Source: Bacteroidia bacterium (GTDB lineage: Bacteria > Bacteroidota > Bacteroidia > CAILMK01 > JBBDIG01). Taken from it: a stretch of DNA of 64,000 nucleotides. Positions 44,339 through 52,403 of the stretch are shown here, one piece after another (position 1 is the stretch's first letter; each line of letters starts with the position of its first letter). The notes under the pieces are model-generated. The model ran no database searches, was not told where the DNA came from, and worked only from the letters and a program-made list of their open reading frames with translations. The position numbers and the translations under genes are program-made. The DNA is taken from the NCBI GenBank assembly GCA_040880525.1, contig JBBDIG010000037.1:50727-114726 (forward strand), written 5' to 3'.

Positions 44339-45664
44339 ATGTTTGAAAGCTTAAGTGACCGTTTAGATACCGCATTCCAACACCTTAGAGGTCAGGGAAA
44401 AATAACGGAAATAAATATTGCTTCCACCCTCAAAGAAGTGCGCAGGGCACTTGTAGAAGCGGATGTAAACTATAAAGTAGCCAAGGACTTTACCGACCGG
44501 ATAAAGGACAGGGCGCTTGGTGGCAATGTAATCAAAGCCGTGTCTCCAGGCCAGATGATGGTGAAGATCGTGAATGACGAACTTACCCAACTCATGGGCG
44601 GGAAAATGGAGGACATTGACCTGGAGGGAAAGCCTGCCATCATCCTCATTGCGGGATTGCAGGGCTCTGGTAAAACCACCTTTAGCGGAAAGCTGGCCAA
44701 CTACCTCAAGCGAAAGAAATCAAGGCAAGTACTCCTGGTGGCCGGAGACGTATACCGCCCCGCAGCCATTGAGCAGTTAAAGGTGCTCGGGGAGCAGGTA
44801 GGCGTGGAAGTCTATTCAGAAATAGAAAATAAGAACCCGGTAGAAATTGCCCAGAATGCGCTGAAGTACGCAAAGGAAAAAGGGAAAAATGCCATCATCG
44901 TGGATACTGCCGGTCGCCTGAGCGTTGACGAGCAGATGATGGATGAGATTTCCCGGTTAAAGAAAGCCCTCAATCCACAGGAAACACTGTTTGTTGTGGA
45001 TGCAATGACAGGCCAGGATGCAGTGAACACGGCAAAGGCATTTAATGAGCGGCTTGATTTCAATGGTGTCGTGCTGACCAAGTTGGATGGCGATACCCGC
45101 GGTGGTGCTGCGCTTTCTATCCGCTCAGAAGTGAACAAGCCCATCAAGTTTGTGGGGACAGGGGAGAAGCTGGATGCGATTGACCTATTCTACCCAGAAC
45201 GGATGGCGAACCGGATATTGGGAATGGGCGACATCGTTTCGTTTGTGGAGAAGGCCCAGGAAAACATTGACCAGAAAGAAGCGGCAAGGCTACAGAAGAA
45301 ATTCCGCAAGGCCGAATTCGATTTCGAGGATTTCCTTTCGCAGCTCAACCAGATCAAGAAAATGGGCAACCTGAAGGACCTGCTGGGAATGATTCCGGGC
45401 GTGGGCAAAATGGTGAAGGACATTGATATTGATGACGAAACCTTCAAACACACCGAGGCCATTATCCTGAGCATGACGCCCGCAGAGCGTAAGAATCCCG
45501 ATTTGCTTGATGCCTCCCGCAAACGCAGAATCGCCAAAGGCAGTGGCATGGAAGTGCAGGACATCAACCAACTTATCCAGCAGATGCTCCAGATGAAAAA
45601 GATGATGAAGTCCATGAACAAGATGGGCGGCAAGGGAATGCCTAAGATTCCGGGAATGGGGTGA
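44339..45664 (+). CDS. ffh: Signal recognition particle protein Ffh
   Basis: This 441-residue SRP54-type GTPase binds signal sequences on nascent chains together with 4.5S RNA and targets them to FtsY. The N and G domains show GLQGSGKTTFSGKLA (P-loop, about residue 106), DVYRPAAIEQL, VDTAGRL and TKLDGDTRGGAALS. The M domain ends in the Met-rich helix QMLQMKKMMKSMNKMGGKGM and GMPKIPGMG. The 3' 153 bases (45512-45664) have a second diverged copy at 46408-46560, listed separately. Confidence 0.97.
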   Translation: MFESLSDRLDTAFQHLRGQGKITEINIASTLKEVRRALVEADVNYKVAKDFTDRIKDRALGGNVIKAVSPGQMMVKIVNDELTQLMGGKMEDIDLEGKPAIILIAGLQGSGKTTFSGKLANYLKRKKSRQVLLVAGDVYRPAAIEQLKVLGEQVGVEVYSEIENKNPVEIAQNALKYAKEKGKNAIIVDTAGRLSVDEQMMDEISRLKKALNPQETLFVVDAMTGQDAVNTAKAFNERLDFNGVVLTKLDGDTRGGAALSIRSEVNKPIKFVGTGEKLDAIDLFYPERMANRILGMGDIVSFVEKAQENIDQKEAARLQKKFRKAEFDFEDFLSQLNQIKKMGNLKDLLGMIPGVGKMVKDIDIDDETFKHTEAIILSMTPAERKNPDLLDASRKRRIAKGSGMEVQDINQLIQQMLQMKKMMKSMNKMGGKGMPKIPGMG

Positions 45665-45770
45665 TTTTATTGACGATTTTAGCGGTACGATTTACGATTG
45701 AAAACCCCTTTAGGTTCCTGCAATCTGGTTTTCAGTACCTTCGGATTCTTCTATTGCTACTCCCGGGTGG

Positions 45771-46094
45771 TTAGCTAAACATCTCCTGCAGGACGGCAAG
45801 GACTTTCTCTCCTGTAATTGCCGTGATGCTGCCCAACTTCTTTACCAGCCGTTTTTTGTCCACAGCCCGGATTTGGTCCAGGGCAATGTCTCCTTGTGTA
45901 CCTTGAAAAGTTGTCCTGACCCTGGAAGGGAAATTACGCAAAGTGGTGGTCATGGGTGCTACCATCACCGTGCGAAGTGTATTGTTCATCTCGTCAGGCG
46001 AAAGGATGAGGCAGGGACGTGTCTTTTTTATTTCGGAGCCTTCCGCAGGGTCTGAGGAGACCAGATGTACTTCAAAGCGCTTCACCACGTCCAT
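45771..46094 (-). CDS. MazF/PemK-type toxin
   Basis: This 107-residue endoribonuclease toxin of the MazF/PemK family has the beta-barrel start FEVHLVSSDPAEGSEIKKTR, the conserved PCLILSPDEMN and VVAP-like MVAPMTT strand, and the C-terminal ALDQIRAVDKKRLVKKLG motif (Asp/Arg region). It overlaps the upstream antitoxin by 13 bases. The gene faces ffh (convergent). MazF enzymes cut RNA at short sequence motifs; the specificity here is unknown. Confidence 0.92.
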   Translation of the reverse strand: MDVVKRFEVHLVSSDPAEGSEIKKTRPCLILSPDEMNNTLRTVMVAPMTTTLRNFPSRVRTTFQGTQGDIALDQIRAVDKKRLVKKLGSITAITGEKVLAVLQEMFS

Positions 46095-46327
46095 TCGTTC
46101 TTGTCAAAGTCATTGGGAAACTCCTCCATTAGCAAACCTTCCTGTCCGGCCCCGGCTTTTGCGAAAGCTTCTTCCCATCCTGCCCGTGGCGTTTTCGCAT
46201 TAGAAATGACCAGCGTATTGCCCTTGATTTCCAGGGAAACTTCCTCCTCAAAACCGCATAGTTTTAATATGCCCGCAGGTATGATGATACCCTTGGAATT
46301 GCCTATGCGCTTAATGGATGTCCTCAT
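46082..46327 (-). CDS. AbrB/MazE-type antitoxin
   Basis: This 81-residue swapped-hairpin antitoxin has the AbrB signature MRTSIKRIGNSKGIIIPAGI and SLEIKGNTLVIS in its N-terminal half. A toxin-binding acidic tail follows (GLLMEEFPNDFDKNEWTW). It is the first gene of the mazEF-like operon, and its reading frame overlaps mazF by 13 bases. It should repress the operon and neutralise the toxin. Confidence 0.92.
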   Translation of the reverse strand: MRTSIKRIGNSKGIIIPAGILKLCGFEEEVSLEIKGNTLVISNAKTPRAGWEEAFAKAGAGQEGLLMEEFPNDFDKNEWTW

Positions 46328-46407
46328 AATTTATAGCCCTGTTTATATATGATCGTAATCACAATGTTACAACAAATAAGGCGGATTGCCATAAATCAGT
46401 TATTATT

Positions 46408-46560
46408 GCCTCCCGTAAGCGCAGGATTGCAAAAGGCAGTGGAATGGAAGTGCAGGACATTAATCAACTTATCCAGCAGATGCTCCAAATGAAAAAGATG
46501 ATGAAGTCCATGCACAAGATGGGCGGCAAGGGACTGCCGAAGATTCCGGGAATGGGGTAA
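46408..46560 (+). pseudogene. Duplicated, diverged 3' end of ffh
   Basis: These 153 bases align without gaps to the last 153 bases of ffh (45512-45664): 13 differences by my count, about 91.5% identity. Of the 12 differences before the stop, 10 are synonymous and two change residues (Asn to His, Met to Leu); the stop is TAA instead of TGA. The match begins and ends abruptly. The pattern shows that the copy diverged while it was still a working gene end, so it probably came from the ffh of a related strain and did not arise by a duplication that then decayed here. Confidence 0.92.
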
Positions 46561-46596
46561 GTAACTTCTGATCCATCAATTAAAAACCGAGAATTT

Positions 46597-46830
46597 ATGA
46601 TTGGGCTTAAAGAGAAACTGATTAGCGAGATTAACAAAATTGAAGACGAAAAACTATTGAAGTATTTATTAGAAACAATAGCATTTGAATCTGATACAAT
46701 TACGCCTTTTAAGCTTTCGGATGAACAGAGAATGATGGTTGAAGAAGCGCGTGAGCAGTATAAAAGAGGGGAATTTATGACTGATGAACAGGCCCATCGT
46801 CTAACGGAAGAATGGCTGCGAAAAAGGTAG
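46597..46830 (+). CDS. Antitoxin of ParE/RelE-type pair
   Basis: This 77-residue, highly charged helical protein (GLKEKLISEINKIEDEKLLK, REQYKRGEFMTDEQAHRLTE) is typical of ParD/RelB-like antitoxin partners in Bacteroidota. Its 3' end overlaps the toxin start by 19 bases. The N-terminal helix would be the DNA-binding or dimerisation part and the C-terminal part the toxin-binding part. It looks intact even though the toxin does not. Confidence 0.82.
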   Translation: MIGLKEKLISEINKIEDEKLLKYLLETIAFESDTITPFKLSDEQRMMVEEAREQYKRGEFMTDEQAHRLTEEWLRKR

Positions 46831-47054
46831 TTTGGTCAAGGCAGGCAATTGAAGACCGCCTGGAAATATTAGATTATTGGATCCAAAGGAATAGATCCAC
46901 AAGCTACAGTAAAAAGCTATTATCCTTATTTCAGGACGCCATAAAGTTTATAGAAGAAAACCCTGAAGCAGGTAGACCTAAAGATGTTTCCAATGTGACA
47001 ATTTGGGATGGTAGGCGCAATCCTTCAAAATTAAAAAGGCGTTTGAGACCATGA
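46812..47054 (+). CDS. ParE/RelE-type toxin, apparently with an internal deletion
   Basis: The 80-residue frame begins as a normal RelE/ParE toxin (VVWSRQAIEDRLEILDYW, FIEENPEAGRPKDVSN) and ends with the usual final strand TIWDGRRNP. The two or three strands that should lie between SN and TIWD, about 20 residues with the typical 'R..I...Y.IIYE' sequence, are absent. The frame is kept, so the gene still codes, but the toxin core would not fold normally. It may be an inactivated toxin retained with its antitoxin. The C-terminal SKLKRRLRP tail is also slightly atypical. Confidence 0.75.
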   Translation: MAAKKVVWSRQAIEDRLEILDYWIQRNRSTSYSKKLLSLFQDAIKFIEENPEAGRPKDVSNVTIWDGRRNPSKLKRRLRP

Positions 47055-47070
47055 AGAAAGTTCTTTGAAC

Positions 47071-47164
47071 CTACAACCCTTCAAGGGTTTTCGAACCATT
47101 GAAGGGTTAAGGGCCTGTAATCTAAACGCACGCCTTCATGTTCATCATCAGCGCCTCACCGGTC
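47071..47164 (-). repeat. Duplicated palindrome plus maoC 3' end (left copy)
   Basis: This 94-base segment matches 50053-50146. It contains a 10-bp inverted repeat (AACCCTTCAA/TTGAAGGGTT, 47075-47108) and, on the minus strand, a copy of the last codons of the maoC-like gene (TGEALMMNMKACV and stop; the resident gene has TGEALMMNKKAFV). From the sequence AAGGGCCTG to CCGGTC, 51 of 56 bases agree (about 91%). The match stops abruptly on both sides. Confidence 0.88.
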
Positions 47165-47303
47165 CCCAAGCTGGCGCGTATCTTATCGGAAAGCCATCTT
47201 CAGCCTACCTTTACCATCGAAATGGCAGGCATGCCAGAAGGCGTTAACCTGTTTTTTACATCGAAGAGCTTCAAGTTCCAAATTCGAGAAAGAAATAACC
47301 GAT

Positions 47304-48674
47304 ATGCGACCAAATCAAATATCTCTCAAGGCCATCCTGTTTGTGGCCTTGCTTTTCAATTATGATCCAGTTTTCTCCCAAAATTGGGAAAAGCTCCCTT
47401 TCAAGCTTACACTCGGAGTACGCGGCCTTTATAATGACACCACTGATGGACGACTTTACATAGGCGGCAGGTTCCGCGAGGTGGAAGGAAAAGGAGCTAA
47501 TGGATTGATTTGGTATGATGGAAAGAATTGGGACACACTATTAACACCCCTTATAGGGTTTGACATTTCTGCCATAACAAGATATAAAGGGGAATTATAT
47601 GTAGCCGGAGGTTACGGCCTTGCAAAATATGACGGCAATACATGGACTACTCTTGGTGATTGGGTTGGTAAAACTTTTAACTTTTTAGAAGTAATTGATG
47701 ATACCCTTTATGTAGCCGGCCTTTTTGATAGCATTGCCGGTATACAGGCCAGTGGTGCTGCTCGGTATGATGGAACAAAATGGGAGGAGCTTCACCATTT
47801 GACACAGGCCCTTCAAATAAAAGATTATACGGACCTATGGATATACAGTATATGCAAGTATAATAGCCAACTTTTTCTCGCAGGCAACTTTGATTTTCCT
47901 AATGGTCTTGAGGAGGTTATGCGCTGGGATGGCAACAAATGGACAGATGTAGGCGGTGGTCTCAAAGGTGGTGGTTCCCTCAATTCTGTCATTGCCTAGC
48001 AGGACGAGATATACATCGGGGGTTGGTTTTACGAAGAAGGTGGCCAGAACCCGGGACGCTTTATGCAAAGATGGGATGGCGAGCAATGGAAAACCGTAGG
48101 GGCTGGCGTTTATGGTCCGGGCAATACCAACGCTACCGTTTATGATTTCCTGGAACATGAGGGCAAGCTCTATGTGGCCGGGCAGTTCCTGTATGCGGAT
48201 GGGATTACCTCCTCCGGCATTGCTGTTTGGGATGGCACACGATGGTGCGGTACAGGTATATATTCCTTAGATGGTGGTATTTTCAGGATGGAAGTTTACA
48301 ATGACAGCCTCTTCGTGGCTTGTAACCAAGTTCTCTATGGTGACAGCGTTTTTTTTATTGCCAAAATTGCCTTCAAGGACATTGTGGATACTTGTGGTGA
48401 GGTGGTTACCGGTATTGACCCTCATCCTGTAAATTCCAATAATCCTGTACAGGTTTATCCAAATCCGGTTGCTGATATCCTTTTTATAGATATACCGTTG
48501 ATAAAGGGGCAAATACAAATTTTATCTTTGACAGGCCAGGAGCTTTCGAGCATTGTGGTTCACAATCGTATTTCAAGATCGGAAATAGATGTATCCCGAC
48601 TCAGTGCTGGAATTTATCTGGTGAAGATTTCTAATTCTGAGGGAATCCATACCCTCAAATTCGTAAAGGAATAA
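47304..48674 (+). pseudogene. Secreted beta-propeller-like T9SS protein, copy 1, interrupted by an in-frame TAG
   Basis: A single frame runs from a signal peptide (MRPNQISLKAILFVALLFNY, ending FSQ) to a T9SS sorting domain (VYPNPVADILFIDI, GIYLVKI, LKFVKE), interrupted by one TAG at 47997-47999. Copy 2 has TAT (Tyr) at that site in IAYQDE. The body holds Kelch-like or delta-60-type repeats: GRLYIGGRFREVEGKGANGL, LYVAGGYGLAKYDGNTW, LYVAGLFDSIAG, LFLAGNFDFPNG. Translation would stop at residue 231, leaving no sorting domain. The nonsense codon could be genuine or a consensus error. The function is unknown. Confidence 0.88.
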
Positions 48675-48677
48675 CTG

Positions 48678-50043
48678 ATGAAAATAGTAAGAAAAATAAC
48701 CACGGCTGCAATTACTGCAGCCTTAGTTATAATTGCCTTTCCATCCGCTGCTCAGACAAAATGGGAAAAACTCCCTTTCAAGCTTTCTCCCGGGGTATTA
48801 GCTTTTTATAATGACACCACTGATGGAAGACTTTACATAGGTGGTGATTTCCGCGAGGTGGAAGGAAAAGGAGCTAATGGATTGATTTGGTATGATGGAA
48901 GGAATTGGGACACACTATTAACACCCCTTATAGGGTTTGACATTTCTGCCATAACAAGATATAAAGGGGAATTATATGTAGCCGGAGGTTACGGCCTTGC
49001 AAAATATGACGGCAATACATGGACTATTCTTGGCGATTGGGTTGGTAACACTTTTAATTTTTTAGAAGTGATAGATGATACCCTATATGTTGCCGGCCTT
49101 TTTGATAGCATTGCCGGTATACAGGCAAATGGTGCTGCAAGATTTGATGGGACGAAATGGGAGGATTTGACCAAGTCTCTTCCAATACAACGTTATTCAG
49201 ACCTATGGATATTCGATATATGCAAGTATAAGAATCAACTTTACCTCGCTGGCAACTTTGATTTTCCCAATGGTCTGGAGGAGGTAATGCGCTGGGATGG
49301 CACAGAATGGAAAGACGTAGGAGGCGGTCTGAAGGGAGGTGATTCCCTTAATACTATTATTGCCTATCAGGATGAAATATACATTGGGGGCTGGTTTTAT
49401 GAGGAAGGCGGCCAGAACCCCGGACGCTTTATGCAGCGATGGGATGGTGAGCGTTGGAAATCAGTGGGGATGGGTGTTTAGTATAGGTAATTCCAATGCT
49501 ACTGTTACTGATTTCCTGGAACATGAGGGCAAGCTCTATGTCGCTGGTCAATTTCAATTTGCCGGGGGCATTACGTCCTCCGGCATTGCTGTATGGGATG
49601 GCAATCGCTGGTGTGGTACGGGTATATATTCTGTAGATGGCGGGATACTTAAGATGGAAGTGTACCACGACAGCCTCTTTGTGGCTTGTAACCGCGTCCT
49701 ATATGGTGACAGTGTTTTCAACATCGCCAAGATCGCCTTTAAGGATATTGTAGATACTTGTGGTGAGGTGGTTACGGGTATTGAACCTCATCCTGTCTAT
49801 TCCCATAATCCTGTACAGGTTTATCCAAATCCGGTTGTTGATTTTCTGATCGCTGATCTTTCTGGAATAAAAGATGGAAAAGTGGAAATATTGAGTATAA
49901 CCGGACAAAAACTCACAGAATACACTATTGATTCCGGAGAAATGAAATATAAGATAAATGTCAGTGGGCTGTCTCCGGGTATTTATTTCTTGAAAGCTTC
50001 TTCAAAGCATGAAGTCCATACGTTCAAATTTGTGAAGCAGTAA
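48678..50043 (+). pseudogene. Secreted beta-propeller-like T9SS protein, copy 2, with a 2-base deletion
   Basis: This is a paralogue in tandem with copy 1, 3 bases behind its stop. It has its own signal peptide (MKIVRKITTAAITAALVIIA, ending SAAQ), the same repeats and a C-terminal sorting domain (VYPNPVVDFLIADL, GIYFLKASS, FKFVKQ). Near 49479-49500, copy 2 lacks two bases relative to copy 1 (copy 1 reads GGCGTTTATGGTCCGGGC; copy 2 GGTGTTTAGTATAGG). The frame therefore closes at 49481, and the rest of the protein continues in another frame to 50043. The truncated product lacks the sorting domain. Confidence 0.88.
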
Positions 50044-50052
50044 CGCTTTCAG

Positions 50053-50146
50053 CTACAAACCCTTCAAGGGATTTAATCCCTTAAAGGGCTAAGGGCCTGC
50101 AATCTAAACGAACGCTTTCTTGTTCATCATCAGGGCCTCACCGGTC
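50053..50146 (-). repeat. Palindrome plus maoC 3' end (resident copy)
   Basis: This is the right-hand member of the duplicated pair with 47071-47164. The palindrome is CCCTTCAAGGG/CCCTTAAAGGG (50060-50088, one mismatch, 7-base loop), placed just after the maoC stop. In this position it may serve as a shared transcription terminator for the convergent T9SS and maoC genes. Confidence 0.8.
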
Positions 50147-50511
50147 GTTGTTATTTCCCCGGTTGCTACATCCCGGATATTGGTTTCAATCAAAGCCCGG
50201 TTTTTCTCCCGGTCAATTTCCTTTACCGTCAGTACGGCCTCGTACTCCGTATCCACAAACATGGGCCTGCGAAAGGTCATGTTTTGCTTCAGGTATACAT
50301 TGCCATCAGCATGGAAGAGCGTTCCGAAGATCTTTGTGAATACGCTGCCGCCAAAGAAGCCGTGCATTACCCGCTTGCCGAAAATGCTGTTCTTCCCCGC
50401 TTCTTCGTCAATATGAAGGGGATTGGTATCGCCTGTTACCTCAGCGAACTTGTCTACGTCTTCCTGGGTGTAAGAGAATTTGTGTGTGAAGTTATCGCCA
50501 ACGTTTACCAT
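50104..50511 (-). CDS. MaoC-like hot-dog (R)-hydratase/dehydratase
   Basis: This 135-residue MaoC/PhaJ-like protein probably hydrates trans-enoyl-CoA or a similar thioester. The start is placed at ATG 50511 (MVNVGDNFTHKFSYTQEDVD), because the longer frame adds a hydrophobic segment unlike the family. The hydratase motif is visible as FAEVTGDTNPLHIDEEAG (catalytic Asp and His, about residues 25-33), with HGFFGGSVFTKIFG further on. The last codons are duplicated at 47.1 kb. It converges on the T9SS pair. Confidence 0.92.
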   Translation of the reverse strand: MVNVGDNFTHKFSYTQEDVDKFAEVTGDTNPLHIDEEAGKNSIFGKRVMHGFFGGSVFTKIFGTLFHADGNVYLKQNMTFRRPMFVDTEYEAVLTVKEIDREKNRALIETNIRDVATGEITTTGEALMMNKKAFV

Positions 50512-50577
50512 GATTGTTGTTAGTTTTTGAATTGGGCTGCAAAGGAAGTGAATCAAAAAGAATTGCCATACTAAGAA

Positions 50578-50680
50578 TTGCCACAAAGGCACTGAGCACA
50601 CCAAGTGGCACAAAGGGTTTTTTAAGAAATGGACACTAAGACGCGAAGGCACAAAGGCTCACGAAGTTTTTTAAAGGCAA
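50578..50680 (-). repeat. CTTTGTG/CTTAGTG intergenic repeat tract (copy 3, reversed)
   Basis: Read on the minus strand, words such as CTTCGTG, CTTTGTGCC, CTTCGCGTCTTAGTGTCC, CTTTGTGCCACTTGGTGTG and GCCTTTGTGGCA repeat with TTAAAAAACC spacers, the same family as the tracts at 23.9 and 44.1 kb but in the opposite orientation. Confidence 0.75.
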
Positions 50681-50770
50681 CTCCATCAGGGGATTTTTTT
50701 ACCAATAGCTGTAACAAAACCTTCCTTCTTTTCCTCTTATTTGCGTTCAACTATTAATTAAACCAAAATC

Positions 50771-51235
50771 ATGAAATTTCTTTTTCTCACATTCATCTTA
50801 AGCGCTTTCAGTTTTTTTACTATTAATCTTTCAAATTCAGAAAATGAAGAGGCAGGCTACTGCACTGCCAGCAGCCCCTATGGCGGCAGTTGCAGCGTAC
50901 AGCCTCAAAAGGGCGATCGCGGGCTTACCTGCAGCGGCAATATTTTTTACGCGGAATGTGACTGTGCCGGGCTAAAAAGAGCCAACCGGGAGGTATCTGC
51001 CAGCCCTGAGCAGATCGCTGCCAATCAGGAACTGCAGCACTTTCTGCGCAATGTGTTGATGACGAAGAAAGCCGATAAGCTCTCAAACGTTGCTGTGAAA
51101 CTGATAGCCAGCGCTGATGCAGGCGATGCTGTGGCGTATGACGCAGCCGTGGCCGAATGGCAAAGCACTATCAGTGAACTAAGTAAAGCCGAAAAGGTGA
51201 TGATCTTAGCATGGGTAGCGAAGAAGCAGAAATAG
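50771..51235 (+). CDS. Secreted protein with N-terminal Cys cluster, unknown function
   Basis: This 154-residue exported protein has a signal peptide at residues 1-20. Residues about 29-66 hold five closely spaced Cys in YCTASSPYGGSC, GLTCSGNIFYAECDC, suggesting a disulfide-stabilised or metal-binding module. The C-terminal half is a helical, Ala-rich part (SNVAVKLIASADAGDAVAY, EWQSTISELSKAEKVMILAW). I do not recognise the family. The gene is preceded by the third repeat tract and stands alone. Confidence 0.65.
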   Translation: MKFLFLTFILSAFSFFTINLSNSENEEAGYCTASSPYGGSCSVQPQKGDRGLTCSGNIFYAECDCAGLKRANREVSASPEQIAANQELQHFLRNVLMTKKADKLSNVAVKLIASADAGDAVAYDAAVAEWQSTISELSKAEKVMILAWVAKKQK

Positions 51236-51457
51236 GCACATGCCGATTAAAAACTTAAAATCGGTATTACTTCGCTGCAGAGCTGTACGAAGCATCTTCA
51301 TTTTAGCTGCTAAAAGAGCATAGGTTAAAACCCTGATGTTCAATTTGTCGGTACTTGCCTTTAAGCTACCAACGCCCATGGGCATCACAGGGCGTATGAT
51401 TTCACAGCGTATTGAAATCGTTCAGGCTGTGCCACTGGATGCCCGTTGCAGACTAAT

Positions 51458-51465
51458 TATCTTTG
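51458..51465 (+). promoter_or_regulatory. Possible -7 promoter element of fabD
   Basis: TATCTTTG matches the Bacteroidota TAnnTTTG element 57 bases before the fabD start. No well-spaced TTG is found upstream, so the support is partial. Confidence 0.35.
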
Positions 51466-51521
51466 CACCGCATTTCTCAAAAATTCAACTTTTGGGGAGG
51501 TGATTGAGTTAAATCAGGAAG

Positions 51522-52400
51522 ATGAAAAAAGCATATATATTTCCGGGCCAGGGCAGCCAGTTTGTAGGGATGGGCAATGAGCTTTATGAGCAAAATGAGG
51601 AAGCCCGGGAGATTTTTGAGCGTGGAAACCAGATCCTGAATTTCAGGATCACTGATATAATGTTTGAAGGCGAGGACAAAGACCTGAAACAGACGCGCGT
51701 TACCCAACCGGCAATTTTCCTGCATTCGGTGGCAGCGGCCCGGTCAGTTGGCGAATCCTTTAAACCTGATATGGCAGCCGGCCATTCGTTAGGTGAGTTG
51801 TCTGCATTGGCGGCTGTTGGAGCCATGCCCTTTGAGGATGCGCTGCTCCTGGTAGCCCGCAGAGCCGAAGCCATGCAGAGAGCCTGCGATGCAGAGCAAA
51901 GCATCATGGCTGCGATTCTGGGCACGGACGATGAACTCGTACAGCAGGTTTGTAATGACGTAGATGACATCGTGGTGGCCGCCAATTACAATTCACCTGG
52001 CCAGGTAGTGATCTCCGGAACTACAGAAGGCGTGAAAAAAGCCTGTGAAGCCCTGGAAAAGCATGGAAAGAAAACAATAATTCTTAATGTGAGCGGAGCG
52101 TTTCATTCTCCACTCATGGAACCGGCACGGGTGGAACTGGCAGAGGCCATTGAAAAAACCAAATTCACAGCACCCTCATGCCCGGTGTATCAGAATTTTT
52201 CTGCGAAAGGAGAGACGGATCCGGAGCAGATAAAGAAAAACCTTGTGAGCCAGCTTACCGCACCGGTTAAATGGAAGCAAAGCGTAGAGCAAATGATCAA
52301 GGACGGAGCTACGGATTTTGTGGAAGTCGGGCCTGGCAAAGTATTGCGATCGCTGGTTAAGAAAATTGATCGCTCAGTTAATGTAGACGCAATCGGTTAA
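51522..52400 (+). CDS. fabD: Malonyl-CoA:ACP transacylase
   Basis: This 292-residue FabD transfers malonyl groups from CoA to acyl carrier protein in fatty acid synthesis. The N-terminal FPGQGSQFVGMG, the active-site Ser89 in GHSLGELSAL and the catalytic His in GAFHSPLME (about residue 196) are all present. The FVEVGPGKVL segment closes the domain. The thioredoxin gene follows after 3 bases, so the two are probably co-transcribed. Confidence 0.97.
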   Translation: MKKAYIFPGQGSQFVGMGNELYEQNEEAREIFERGNQILNFRITDIMFEGEDKDLKQTRVTQPAIFLHSVAAARSVGESFKPDMAAGHSLGELSALAAVGAMPFEDALLLVARRAEAMQRACDAEQSIMAAILGTDDELVQQVCNDVDDIVVAANYNSPGQVVISGTTEGVKKACEALEKHGKKTIILNVSGAFHSPLMEPARVELAEAIEKTKFTAPSCPVYQNFSAKGETDPEQIKKNLVSQLTAPVKWKQSVEQMIKDGATDFVEVGPGKVLRSLVKKIDRSVNVDAIG

Positions 52401-52403
52401 GCC

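Noticed and set aside
47166..47303. Plus-strand peptide frame between the maoC tail copy and T9SS copy 1
   Set aside because: It runs across the antisense of the maoC tail and then into the T9SS start in another frame; no gene-like features.
51206..51388. Minus-strand 60-codon frame after the Cys-rich gene
   Set aside because: It overlaps the end of the secreted-protein gene, has no family resemblance and no promoter; probably a chance frame.
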